Shown piece after piece: positions 1 through 11,859 of a stretch of 64,000 nucleotides of DNA. Within the stretch, counting starts at the first letter, position 1. Each line of letters begins with the position of its first letter. The translations under genes were made by a program, and so were the position numbers. The notes under the pieces are model-generated. The model had not been told where the DNA came from and did no database searches. It saw only the letters and a list, made by a program, of their open reading frames with translations. Origin of the DNA: Acanthamoeba lenticulata (taxonomy: Eukaryota > Discosea > Longamoebia > Acanthamoebidae); the NCBI GenBank assembly GCA_002179805.1, contig NAVB01000231.1, positions 1 to 64,000 of the forward strand, read 5' to 3'.

Positions 1-23
1 ACCCCCAACCAACCCCCTTCGTT

Positions 24-2950
24 ATGGTACGACCCCTTGTCTCTCGCTTCATTCTTTTCCACTTGTCTAAGCGCTACAACCAACAACTTTTGCAGCCGAA
101 CTTCACCCCCGACCAAGTGAGGGCCATCATGGACCGTCAAGACAACATCCGCAACGTTACCGTCATCGCGCACGTCGACCACGGCAAGTCCACGCTGACC
201 GGTGCGTCACCACGTCGTTTTTGAATCAACTCATCGCGGCCCCCAAACACAAGACTCACCTCTTTGTCCTCTTCTTCTACTCCCTCTCCTCAGACTCGCT
301 TGTGCGCCATGCCGGCATCTCGTCCAAGAACAGGTTCACCGATGGTCTTGAAGCTGAGCAGCAACGCGGCATCAGCATCAAGGCCACGGGCCTTTCGCTC
401 TACTTTGAGCTGCCCAACGCCGAGGAGAAGCCTGCCGCCGTCGCCGCCGCCGAGGCCGAGGACAACCGCGAGCCGGCTTCGCTGGAGGGCTTCCTGCTCA
501 ACCTGATCGACTCGCCCGGCCATGTGGACTTCTCCTCGGAGGTGACCGCCGCGCTGCGCGTGACCGACGGCGCGCTGGTGGTGGTCGATTGCGTGGAGGG
601 CGTGTGCGTGCAAACCAACACTGTCCTACGCCAATCCCTCTCCGAGCGCGTCAAACCCGTCCTTGTCATGAACAAGCTCGACCGCGCCATCCTCGAGCAG
701 CAGCTTGTACGTCTTCTACCCTCTTGTTGTTGTTGTTGTAGAAGAAGAGCAGCTGGTCTGACCGTGCGGGCCCTTCTCGTGTAGGAGCCCGAGGAGCTCT
801 ACGCGCGCTTGTGCCGCACGATCGCGGCGGTCAACGACATCATCGGGATCTACAACGACCAGCTCATGGGCGACGTCTTTGTGCGTCCCGAGGACGGCAC
901 CGTGGCCTTTGCCTCGGGCCTCCACGGCTGGGGCTTCTCGCTGACCACCTTTGCCACGATCCTGGGCAAGAAGCTCGGCGTCGCGCCCGAGAAGCTCCAG
1001 AAGCGCCTCTGGGGCGACAACTTCTACGACCCCGACTCGAAGAAGTGGTGCGCACTACTTTTAGACCTGAAAACTGCTGTGTACTCACTTGGGTCTCCAC
1101 AGGACCAAGTCCGACGTCTCACCGACGACGGGCAAGAAGCTTCAGCGCGGCTTCTGCCAGTTCGTGCTGGGCCCGATCTTCAGGATCGTCAAGGGCTGCC
1201 TGGCCGGCCCTGAGAGGCGCGAAGGGCTCGACCGCTACCTCCAGCAGATGGGCGTCGAGCTCAAGCTCGCCGAGAAGGAGCTCCAGGGTAAGGACCTCAT
1301 GAAGTGCGTCATGCCCAAGTTCCTACCGCTCGCCGACGTACGTGATTCGCTTCGTCCTTCCTCCTCATCCCTCCTCGTTGATACTCGCGTCCAATTGGCT
1401 CATCCGCGTCTCAACAGGCTCTTCTGGAGATGATGGTGAGGCACCTGCCCTCGCCCGTGTCGGCCCAGCGGTACCGCGTGGAGAACCTGTACGAAGGCCC
1501 CATGGACGACGAGTGCGCCGACGCCATCCGGCGGTGCGACCCCGAGGGCCCGCTCATGATCTACATCTCCAAGCTGGTGCCCTCGCCCGACCAGGGCAGC
1601 CGCTTCTTCGCCTTTGGCCGCGTCTTCTCGGGCACGGTCCGCAACGGCCTCAAGGTGCGCATCCTCGGCCCAGACTACGTGCCGGGCGAGAAGACGGACC
1701 TCTACGTCAAGAACATCCAGAAGGTGTGCATCGCCATGGGCCGGTCCTTCGAGAACATGGACTCGGTGCCGGCGGGCAACACCGTGTGCCTGGTGGGCAT
1801 CGACCAGTACCTGCTCAAGTCGGGCACCATCACGACAAGCGAGGTGGCGCACAACTTCAAGATGATGAAGTTCTCGGTCTCGCCCGTCGTGCGCGTGGCC
1901 GTGCAGGCCAAGCAGCCGGCCGACGTGCCCAAGCTGGCCGAGGGCCTGCGCAAGCTGGTCAAGACCGACCAGTGCGTCCAGTGCTCCATCGACGACGCCA
2001 CGGGCGAGATGATCGTCGCCGCCGCGGGCGAGCTCCACCTCGAGATCCTGCTCGGCGACTTGGCCGAGCTGGCCAAGGTCGAGTTCACCAAGTCGGCGCC
2101 GGTGACCTCGTTCAGGGAGACCGTGAGCGAGGCCTCGGAGACCTGCCTGGCCAAGTCGACCAACAAGCACAACCGCCTCTACGTCGCGGCCCAGCCCTTC
2201 CCCGAGGGCCTGGCCGAGGCCGTCGACGGCGGCGGTCTCAGCGTGCTGGCCGACCCGCGCGAACTCGGCCGCGAGCTGGCCGATCGCTTCGGCTGGGACT
2301 CGCTCGAGTGCCGCAAGATCTGGTGCTGGGGCCCGGCCACGACGGGCCCCAACGCGCTCTTTGACACCACCAAGGGCGTGCAGTACCTGAACGAGGTCAA
2401 GGACTCGATCACCAACGCCTTCCAGTGGGCCACGGGCGAGGGCGCCCTCTGCGGCGAGCCCATGCGCGGCTGCCGCTTCAACATCGTCGACGTCACGCTC
2501 CACGCCGACTCGGCCCACCGCAACGCGCGCCAGATCATGCCGCCGGCCCGCCGCGTGATCCACGCCGCGCAGCTCTCTGCCCGGCCCAAGCTGCTCGAGC
2601 CCGTCTACCTCGTCGAGATCCAGACCGAGGAGTCGGCCATGGGCGGCGTCTACAGCGTCCTGGCCACGCGCCGCGGACACGTCTTCTCCTCCGAGCAGCG
2701 CGAGGGCACGCCTATCTTCACCCTCAAGGCCTATCTGCCGGTCATGGAGTCCTTCGGCTTCACGTCGGCCCTGCGCGAGGCCACCTCGGGCAACGCCTTC
2801 CCGCAGTGCGTCTTTGACCACTGGCAGGTGATGGCCGGCGACCCGCTCGACGCCACGAGCGCCGTGGGCAAGACTGTGCTCGGCGTGCGCAAGCGCAAGG
2901 GCCTCAAGCTCGAGCTCCCCGTGGCTGCGGCCCTCATCGACAAGCTCTAA
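24..2950 (+). CDS. Elongation factor 2-like translational GTPase (divergent eEF2)
   Basis: Six exons: 24-26, 96-201, 294-706, 785-1047, 1103-1337, 1418-2950; 850 aa. eEF2 drives GTP-dependent ribosomal translocation in the cytosol. The N-terminus ([14 protein letters not shown] after splicing) matches the eEF2 start. G motifs are present: AHVDHGKS (G1), DSPGHVDF (G3), NKLD (G4). Domain II-V motifs follow ([20 protein letters not shown], [38 protein letters not shown]) and the family-typical -DKL end. Two parts are unlike ordinary eEF2: switch I reads [17 protein letters not shown], with the usual DTRKDE stretch altered and a short insert missing, and the diphthamide loop at 2507-2533 reads DSAHRNARQ instead of DAIHRGGGQ. 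The first intron (27-95) is 69 nt with no stop, so its retention would only add an N-terminal extension. Family assignment is firm; whether this is the main eEF2 or a second paralogue is open. Confidence 0.93.
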
Positions 2951-3425
2951 ATGAGTCGATCAGTACAGCTCTGAGGAGACGGGAGGGCGTCCCCCGCCTG
3001 GTTTCTGTGGCGTCGGGCGCTCTCTTGGCCTGTCCCCCTCCTCGAGCTGAGCACGCCGCGTTGCTGCTGTGAGGCAGACTGGGCCAGCTGCCCTGGCTGG
3101 ACCTCTGCTTCATTGGCGGTGCGCGGTGTGTGCTGTACCACCACAACCAGTCCTCCTCCCGGAAGGTCACAACGCCATCGTTGCAGGATGCAGAGGAACG
3201 CGAAAGAGTTTCGCAAGCGCTCTCGTTCTGTGGCGGTGGGTCTTCCACCCAAAATAAAACTTTTCATCAAAACAACTTGTCCCGTCCTGAGATTGTTAGC
3301 CCGTTGTTTCTTTGCCCTGTCCCTGTCCTTGTCCTCTCGCACGCTGGACCACTTGCGCTAATTTTTCTTGTTAAAAATTTAACAAAGAAAAAAGTAGCGA
3401 AGCAAGTCGGATTGGTTGATTTGAG
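2951..3425 (+). other. Spacer: 3' region of the eEF2-like gene and upstream of SNAPC3
   Basis: A 475-nt spacer without a convincing gene. An AATAAA poly(A) signal lies at 3253-3258, about 300 nt after the eEF2-like stop. The stretch at 3360-3410 is markedly A/T-rich next to otherwise GC-rich DNA and is the likely promoter region of the following gene. Short ORFs here lack family features and are treated as chance. Confidence 0.5.
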
Positions 3426-4942
3426 ATGGAAGGCGTTGAGGGCAGTGCGGGTGGCTCCTCAGATCGGTCGTTGCTTGAGCAACCCTGGGCCGTGACAGAC
3501 GCGCGAGGGGAAGCGGCACCGCCCCTCATTGACATTCCGCGCTTTCGTCAAGAATGGATGCGCACGATCACCCCCATGTCGCCACGCATCGACCACCTGC
3601 ATCTGCTGGGAGACCCCTTGTTGGATGGCCAGCATGATATGATCGGGGACGATGCGGAGGAGCACCTTGTTCCTTTGCCCGATCTGTCGTGCGACGACAT
3701 CTTCATCGGCACTGCTCGTCAGCAAATTCAGGCCGCTATTCAAGCCGAAATTGTACGCTACAACACCCAACCCCATGCCCCTCCCTCGTCTCACCACACC
3801 TTCCCACCAAAGGCCAGCGAGGAAAACAAAGAACTCCTCAAGAAGGGCCTGCTCGGTACCAATTCCCATTCTACACGGTGGCACCCAATTACACGACCAA
3901 CCATTCATGTTTCTCTCTGCCCTCAGTGGACTCGGGATCAGCAACGTTGCTGCTGCGGGGCAAGGTGCCCAACGCCGCCAAGCTCGCCGCCGAGAAGGAG
4001 GCCGCCCGCTCTACCCTCCTCTCGCTCAAGGAGAAGCACGAGGCCGAGAAGGACGCGGCGACGCGCAAGCGCAAGGAAGTGAACTACCTCACGCCCAACG
4101 TGCTCGACCTCGACGCGCCCGAGTACGACGCCATCGCGCCGGACGAGGTCATCCTCGCCGTGTGCGTCTACCACCACAAGAAGCAGGTCAAGACGCAGGA
4201 GTTCTTCGTGCTCGGGAGTCAACCCATGCACCTCCTGCGCGACCGCATCATCTGCGTGGCCGACCTCCTGCCCGAGCCCAACAGCAAGTCCGGCTTTTTC
4301 TTCTTTGAAAACGTCTTCTACGACGACATGCGCGATCCGGCCAACATCCGCTACAGCTCGTACGTCACTTGACATATGAGGTTGACAGTAAAGATTATGT
4401 TGCTGACGATGGCGATGATGGTGATGAACAGGACGATCATCGACTGGGCCAACACGCTCAACAGCGGCGAGCGGCCGCCGTCGCGGGACAAGGGCAAGGA
4501 GCGGGACGAGGAGGCGGACGGCGGCACGACCGCGACGCAGCCGGGGGGCGATCCCCTCCTGGGCGGGCCGCGCTACAGCGCGCGCAACATGGAGGATACG
4601 CGATGGGACTCGCTCAAGGTGCGCATCGGCGTGCCCTATCTCTACTGCCACCAGGGCAACTGCGAGCACCGCATCATCATCACCGACATCCGGCTGCCCA
4701 CGCGGGACGACGAGAAGAACAGGCACGCCTACCCGGTGCAGACCTTCCAGAGCAAGATCCGCCGCAAGAAGTGCGTCATCTGCGACATCTACCCGGCCAC
4801 CTACCTGACCTACAACGACGAGTTCAGCCCGCAGAACCCGAGCTTCTTCTGCGAGAAGTGCTACGTCCCGTTCCACTACGCCTACGACTCGCGCGGCACC
4901 CTCCTCCACGACCACGACGTCTTCACCTACCACCACGAGTGA
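3426..4942 (+). CDS. SNAPC3: snRNA-activating protein complex subunit 3 (SNAP50/SNAPC3)
   Basis: Four exons: 3426-3752, 3813-3855, 3927-4359, 4432-4942; 437 aa. SNAPC3 is the DNA-contacting zinc-finger subunit of the complex that binds the proximal sequence element of snRNA promoters in the nucleus. The middle carries the family block with TIIDW at the exon 3/4 junction. The C-terminus carries the hallmark GVPYLYCHQGNCEH, then KCVICDIYPATYLTYND and PSFFCEKCYVPFHY, which supply the conserved Cys/His zinc ligands seen in animal and plant SNAP50. The N-terminal 150 residues are poorly conserved, as usual. An Arg/Glu-rich low-complexity spacer (about residues 265-295) interrupts the conserved half. 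Splice phases agree across all junctions. Confidence 0.93.
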
Positions 4943-5094
4943 AACCATCGTCTTCATCCCCCTCTCCCTTCACCAACCGACTCGAAGTGCTCGAGGAGGT
5001 CCAATGTGTGCGTTTCAGCATCGTCTCATCATCTTTTTCTTGCTGGACAACAAGCGCACATTGCTGTTGATGTCGGTGTTGATGGTGTTGTTGT

Positions 5095-7562
5095 TTACTT
5101 CTTGCCGCCCCGGCCTCGGGTCTTGACGCCGAGAGCGATGACGGTGCCGCTGGCCATGTTGTACGACGCCAGCGACTGGTTGTCCTTGAGGAAGCCCAAC
5201 CCCGCGGACTCCAGCTTCTGCTTGGCGGGCGGCATGCCCCCGAGCTGGTCCCGCACCATGTTCTTCACGTCCATTACCGTTTGCCTGTTGTCGTTGGCAT
5301 CATCGTCAGCAGTTGAACAACAACAACAGAAGAAGATGATGATGAAGAAGGTGAAGACGTACTTGGGGTCGAGCACAAGCTCGAGCGTTTGGCCGTTGAA
5401 GTTCCACTCGGGCTGGGCGCCCTTTTCCGACGACGGCGGGACGGTGACCTTGATCGTCACCGGGCCCGGATGGCTCGCGATGAACTCCTCCTCCGATAGG
5501 AGGTTGGGCCCGGTCTTCTGCTTCTTGAGCGGCGACTCGTCCTCGTCCTCCATCGGCAGCGGACCGCCCGGCATTCCATAGCCAGGCGGCATTCCGTAGG
5601 GCGGCGGCGGCATGCCCGGCGGGGCCATGCCGTGAGGCGGCGGCATGCCCGGAGGCGCCATGCCGTAGTGCATCATCCCGGGCGGGCCCATGCCCGGAGG
5701 CGCCATGCCCGGCGGGGCCATGCCTGGCGGTGGCGTCATTGCTGATGATGACGATGACGATGCATTGATCAGCAAGATGAGCAAGTAAGAGGGGGGGGGG
5801 GGGATAAAAGAGAGGACGTACAGATGGGCGGCACGCCAGGCATTCCAGGTGGTGCCATCATCGGTCGTGGCGGCTGGCCTGGCGGGACCGCGCCGGGCGG
5901 GAGCTGGGTCGGGTTGGGCAGCAGTGGCTGGCCGGGCGTGCCGGGTGCCGCAGGGGCAGGAGCCGGAGCGGCAGCGGGCGCGACGGCCGACGGGCCGATC
6001 TTGGGTCGCTCGGCCTCGGCCCGGGCGATGGCCTTGGCCTTCTCCTCGGGGGTCATGTGGGCCATGATGGCCGAGGCCGTGGCGGCGATGGAGCCCGTGT
6101 GGCCGTCCCAGATGATCTTGGGCTGGCGGCGGCTCTCCTCGGCCTTGCGGGCCTCCTCCTCCTCGTCGAAGATGTCCGGGCGGAGGGCGCTGAGCGAGCG
6201 CAGGTTCTTGCTGATCTCGTCGCCCTCGGCCAGCGAGCTCTCGCGCCGTCGCTTCATCTGCTCGAGCTTCTTCTGCCGGGCGATGGGGTCGAGCAGCTCG
6301 ATACGCATGTGCTCCTCCATCTCCTCTAGCGGAATCTTCTCGCCGCACTTGGGGCAGATCGAGTACTTGAGCGCCTCGGCTGTGGCGCCGCCGACGGCGG
6401 GCTTGGGCACCTCGCCCTTGACGATCCTGATCTCCTGGTCGTCGAGGTCCATCTCCATCTCGACGTCCATGTCCATATCGTCTCCGTCGGGCCGCTCCTG
6501 CTTGACGCCGCGCGCGGTCATCTCGCTGCCGCCGGCCGCCGACGGCGCGGCGCCGGGGCGGGAGGCGAGGGCCGGCTTGAGCTCGTCCTCGTCAAAGAGG
6601 ATAGTCTCCACTACGACAAAGTCGTGCCAGTCGATGAGCGCCCGCTCCATGCGCTCCTTCTCCTCTTCGTTCTCTTCGTCCTTGAGTCGCTGCTGGTGTC
6701 GCTCCCAGTCGACCCGGTCGAGCAGGTTGGCGTAGACCGTGTGTTTGTCTAGCAGCGCGTCGAGCTTGGTGTTGAGATCGTGCGGCGGCATGAGCACCTT
6801 TGTGTAGGCGTCCACCAATGTGTTGAAGAACTTGTGCAGGTAGTGCTGCGGCTTGAGGAAGTCAAACTGCGGATTGCGCTGCTCCCGGTTGAGGAGCCCC
6901 AAGTAGAAGTGCTTGCCATTGCGGGCCACGAACTGAGCCGACAGCTTGATCACCTCCCTGCGTACACGAAAACATGAGAACCCAAGATGAGGTTCCTCTT
7001 CTTTACGCTCACAATGAACAAGCTTGTGGCTGTGCAACTGGCCTTCGAAGGAGGAACGTACAAATCAAGTGCAGAGAGGATGTCAGGAATGTCGATGATC
7101 CACTCCTCAGGCTCGGGTGCTTTCAAAGGCTTGGCCGGTTTGGCCTCCTTTTCAGCGACCGTTTTCTTTGTAGGCAAAGCGGCAAGTGCAGCGACCTTCA
7201 CGACGACGATTGTAGGGCGAAGATGAAGATGAGCGACTTGATGTCGAAAACAAGAAGGTGGGGAAGAGTACCTCTGCAGTGTCTTGCCCCGGCAGAAGCC
7301 CCTTCAATTCTTGAATGCGCCGCTTATAATAAGCGTGGAAGGGATCAGTGGGCAGCAAGAAGCTGAACGTCGCGTTCTGCTTTTCGTTGGCCAAGATTTT
7401 GTGCTCAAATGCTGGCCCATTTCGCGCAACAAAATCTGCAGTCTTGTCGATAACGGCTGGCAAAGGGAACAAAATCAGCATGAATGAGAAATCCAGGTGC
7501 AAGCATTACAAAAAGAACTTACTTCTTTTCTCGGGAGGGATGTTGGCCGCCAGCGTCGCCAT
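5095..7562 (-). CDS. SF3A1: Splicing factor 3A subunit 1 (SF3A1/PRP21)
   Basis: Six exons in transcription order: 7562-7523, 7456-7272, 7195-7062, 6957-5822, 5741-5363, 5284-5095; 687 aa. SF3A1 is part of U2 snRNP and helps form the prespliceosome. Visible in order: SURP1 (VIDKTADFVARNGPAFE) and SURP2 (VIKLSAQFVARNGKHFY), an acidic linker, the PRP21 core with a CPKCGEKIP motif, a Pro/Ala-rich stretch, a Met-Ala-Pro-Pro-Gly repeat region, and a C-terminal ubiquitin-like domain ending in GTVIALGVKTRGRGGKK, very like the human terminus. The length is slightly below the human 793 aa. The gene is divergent from eL32 with about 300 bp between start codons. A run of 13 G (C on the coding strand) at 5791-5803 lies in intron 4. 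Confidence 0.96.
5568..5740 (-). repeat. Coding repeat of APPGM units in SF3A1
   Basis: Exon 5 of SF3A1 begins with repeated units of the form M-A-P-P-G or M-P-P-P-x-G, about ten in a row, encoded by near-identical GCCCCGCCGGGC-type codons. Human SF3A1 also has a Pro-rich linker before its ubiquitin-like domain, so the position is conserved, but the regular unit looks locally expanded. Confidence 0.8.
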
Positions 7563-7858
7563 TGTCCACTTGGAGGCCGCTGATGATCAGACAGTCCGGA
7601 AAGGCCCAAGAATTTCTTTGTCGCAAAGAAAAAGCATGATTTCTTCGTCGTAAACATGGATTTATCCTAGCATTACTAACAAGGGTAAAGCCACTTTTTT
7701 CCAGTTTTCCAGCCCTTCTCTCTTTTTCTCCCTCTCCATCTCGCATCGTCCGTCGTCGTAGCGGGTTCCCTCAGGTGCGGTCCCGCCTCCCCCGATGTCG
7801 CGCGCCTTGATCTGCTGGAGCGTGAGTCTCTTGAGCTAACACGTACGTGTTGTACAGA
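7563..7858. promoter_or_regulatory. Shared divergent promoter region, SF3A1 / eL32
   Basis: Non-coding stretch of 296 nt between two start codons pointing away from each other. A probable 5'-UTR intron of eL32 runs from a GTGAGT near 7822 to the TACAG at 7853-7857, just before the start codon. No clear TATA box was seen. A shared promoter is an inference from the arrangement. Confidence 0.5.
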
Positions 7859-8333
7859 ATGCCTCACCCCCTCATCAAGAAGCGCATCGTCAAGAAGCGC
7901 ACCAAGAAGATCGCCCGCTTCCAGTCCGATCTTTTCCTCCGCGTGAAGGTTTGCATCTCCTTACACACTTCGCTGGTTGTCTTGAGCATCCCCCGCTAAT
8001 CAATCTCTCTTCTCTCTCCAGACCTCATGGAGGAAGCCCCGCGGTATCGACAACAGGGTGAGGAGGAAGTTCAAGGGCTCCCTCATCATGCCCAAGATCG
8101 GTTATGGATCGAACAAGAAGACCAGGCACATGCTCCCTTCGGGTTTCCACCGCTTCCGCGTCTTCAACGTGAACGACCTCGAGCTTCTGCTTATGCACAA
8201 CCGTAAGTACGCTGCTGAGATCGCCCACAGCGTTTCTTCCAAGAAGAGGAAGGAAATCATCGAGAGGGCCGCCCAGCTGAACATTAAGGTTACCAACGCC
8301 AACGCCAGGCTCAGGACTGAGGAGAGCTCGTAA
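7859..8333 (+). CDS. RPL32: 60S ribosomal protein eL32
   Basis: Two exons, 7859-7948 and 8022-8333; 133 aa, the normal length for eL32 (human 135). A structural protein of the large ribosomal subunit. Recognisable segments are IVKKRTKK near the N-terminus, [56 protein letters not shown] and [18 protein letters not shown]. The donor of its intron (GTTTGC) differs from the GTACGT style common in neighbours. The start is fixed by the [14 protein letters not shown]-terminus, preceded directly by an acceptor-like TACAGA. Confidence 0.98.
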
Positions 8334-8418
8334 ACGAAAGGAGCCTTCTTTCTGTCTGTTCTTCAATACAGTTCTTTCCGAAACATTTTGCATTTTTGTT
8401 GATGAATTGAGAGAGCAT

Positions 8419-8613
8419 TTATTTGACAAAAGGCCGGGCGAGATGGGTGGGGCTGTTGGTGACTGCATGCTCTCGCGATCCACGGGGGTTGGTCCTCTCT
8501 TCGTAGTCGGCGAGTGAAGCACCCACAGACAAGACAGACACGACAACAAACAACAAGATGCCCAAGATCCAGAAAACTGGTCCCATTTCCGAGAGAGTGA
8601 GGACGACAATCAT
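8419..8613 (-). CDS. Small putative single-pass membrane protein
   Basis: A single ORF of 64 codons from ATG at 8611-8613 to the stop at 8419. Residues about 10-32 (MGPVFWILGILLFVVVSVLS) form a clear hydrophobic segment, followed by a polar tail rich in Arg, Asn and Pro. It resembles small integral membrane proteins in layout only; no family was recognised. It begins 78 nt after the stop of the next upstream gene on the same strand, so it could also be part of that gene's 3' UTR or an extra exon of it. It is convergent with eL32. Confidence 0.35.
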   Translation of the reverse strand: MIVVLTLSEMGPVFWILGILLFVVVSVLSVGASLADYEERTNPRGSREHAVTNSPTHLARPFVK

Positions 8614-8691
8614 CCTTCAAGCTTACGTGGTCTATGCGCTTAGTTGGTCGCTGTCTCGTCCACCAGCCGCCTACGAGCACGCACGAACTTC

Positions 8692-9491
8692 CTACCTAGA
8701 ACCGCACCGGTACGAGCCACTGGCGGAACGAGGAATTTTAGCTTCTGCTTTGAACGGCCAGAGGGTTGGCGTACCAGGAGGGGGCGGCACAAAAGTGAGC
8801 CTACAAATGGCGTAGATCCAACACAGAGGAAGAAAGGGTAAGCCGAGGAGCATCAGCAGCCACCCAAGCAAGGTCTCGAGCAGTCTGGACAGTGCTGATG
8901 TCGGGCGCTGTCCAAAGTTGAGTTTCTTGCGGCGAGCAGAAACAGGGTAAGGTGACCTGATCGCTGCCAGGTCGAAGAGTGCTGGTGCTGCCTTGGGAGT
9001 GAAGAAAAACGCTTTGGCGTCTGTGGCGCATGGGACCTTTCTCTTGCCTGCGTTGATTCGTAGTCCTTGCGCGCATGACTTAAGGGAGGGGAAGGGCTCA
9101 TCTGCCTCCCAGTTGACGTCTCGTGGATAAGGTCTCGTTTTCCTCTCAACTGGAACAGCAAAGCCTGCAGGCGTATCCTCCTCGGCGCATACGACTCTTG
9201 TTCCTGCAAGCCAAAGAAGGTTTCAAGCCTTCCTTCATGGAGCTTTGATTGGAGGAGATAAGGTGGCGTACCGCTATTGGAAGCCTGGCGAGTGGTAGGC
9301 ACAACCTTTTCGTAAACGATGCCTGGAGTAGCAGGAGGATCATCCTGCTCAAGCAGTCGCCTACTGGGAAAAGCGTCAGCAGCTATTGACGTGCGGTCAG
9401 TCATTTGGGCTTACCGCTTCTCCTCACGTTCCTCACTAAGTGATTGGAACATCGCTGGGGTCAGGGCACGTCTACGTAGTGGCAGTGCCAT
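8692..9491 (-). CDS. Hypothetical protein with C-terminal hydrophobic segment
   Basis: Three exons in transcription order: 9491-9415, 9363-9272, 9203-8692; about 226 aa. Donors GTAAGC and GTACGC, acceptors CCCAG and TGCAG, and the splice phases (2, then 1) keep one frame open to TAG at 8694-8692. The N-terminal half is Arg/Glu-rich (SLSEEREEKRRRLLEQDD) and contains basic patches such as GKRKVP and ARRKKL. The C-terminal third carries a strongly hydrophobic stretch (LLGWLLMLLGLPFLPLCWIY) followed by PPPPGTP. This suggests a nuclear- or cytosol-facing protein anchored in a membrane, but no known family was recognised. The gene lies between the GPR107-like gene and a small membrane ORF, all on the minus strand. 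Confidence 0.6.
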
Positions 9492-9668
9492 GTTCGTCTG
9501 CTTGATGTCTCTACAAGCCAGAATGCTGGCTTGCCGCGACCGAAGCTGAATAAGGAAAGGTGCCTGCACTTCTCTTTGACGCGATTGGACGACGAAACGT
9601 TTGGGGGAAGCTTTATTGGAAAAAGAAAGGGCGTTTTGTTGTGACGACAGCCGCTATCGAGGCTCTCC

Positions 9669-11751
<2,083 letters not shown>

Positions 11752-11859
11752 TTGGGACCCAGGTCGCTGCGGATTCTGTTTCTTCTGTTTCTTTTTGGAG
11801 CTTTTTTGGGCGCCACGCGGCAGCGCTGAGAAACCGATCCTACACAAAACGTGCACACT

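Noticed and set aside
1400..2821. A 473-codon open frame antisense to the eEF2-like gene
   Set aside because: It is a by-product of GC-rich codon bias; its protein has no family features, while the + strand is a clear translational GTPase.
3069..3495. Short + strand ORFs after the eEF2-like stop
   Set aside because: They overlap a poly(A) signal and 3' UTR and have no recognisable sequence.
11752..11856. An upstream N-terminal extension of the GPR107-like protein
   Set aside because: It begins at a GTG, is Lys/Gln-rich and would bury the signal peptide.
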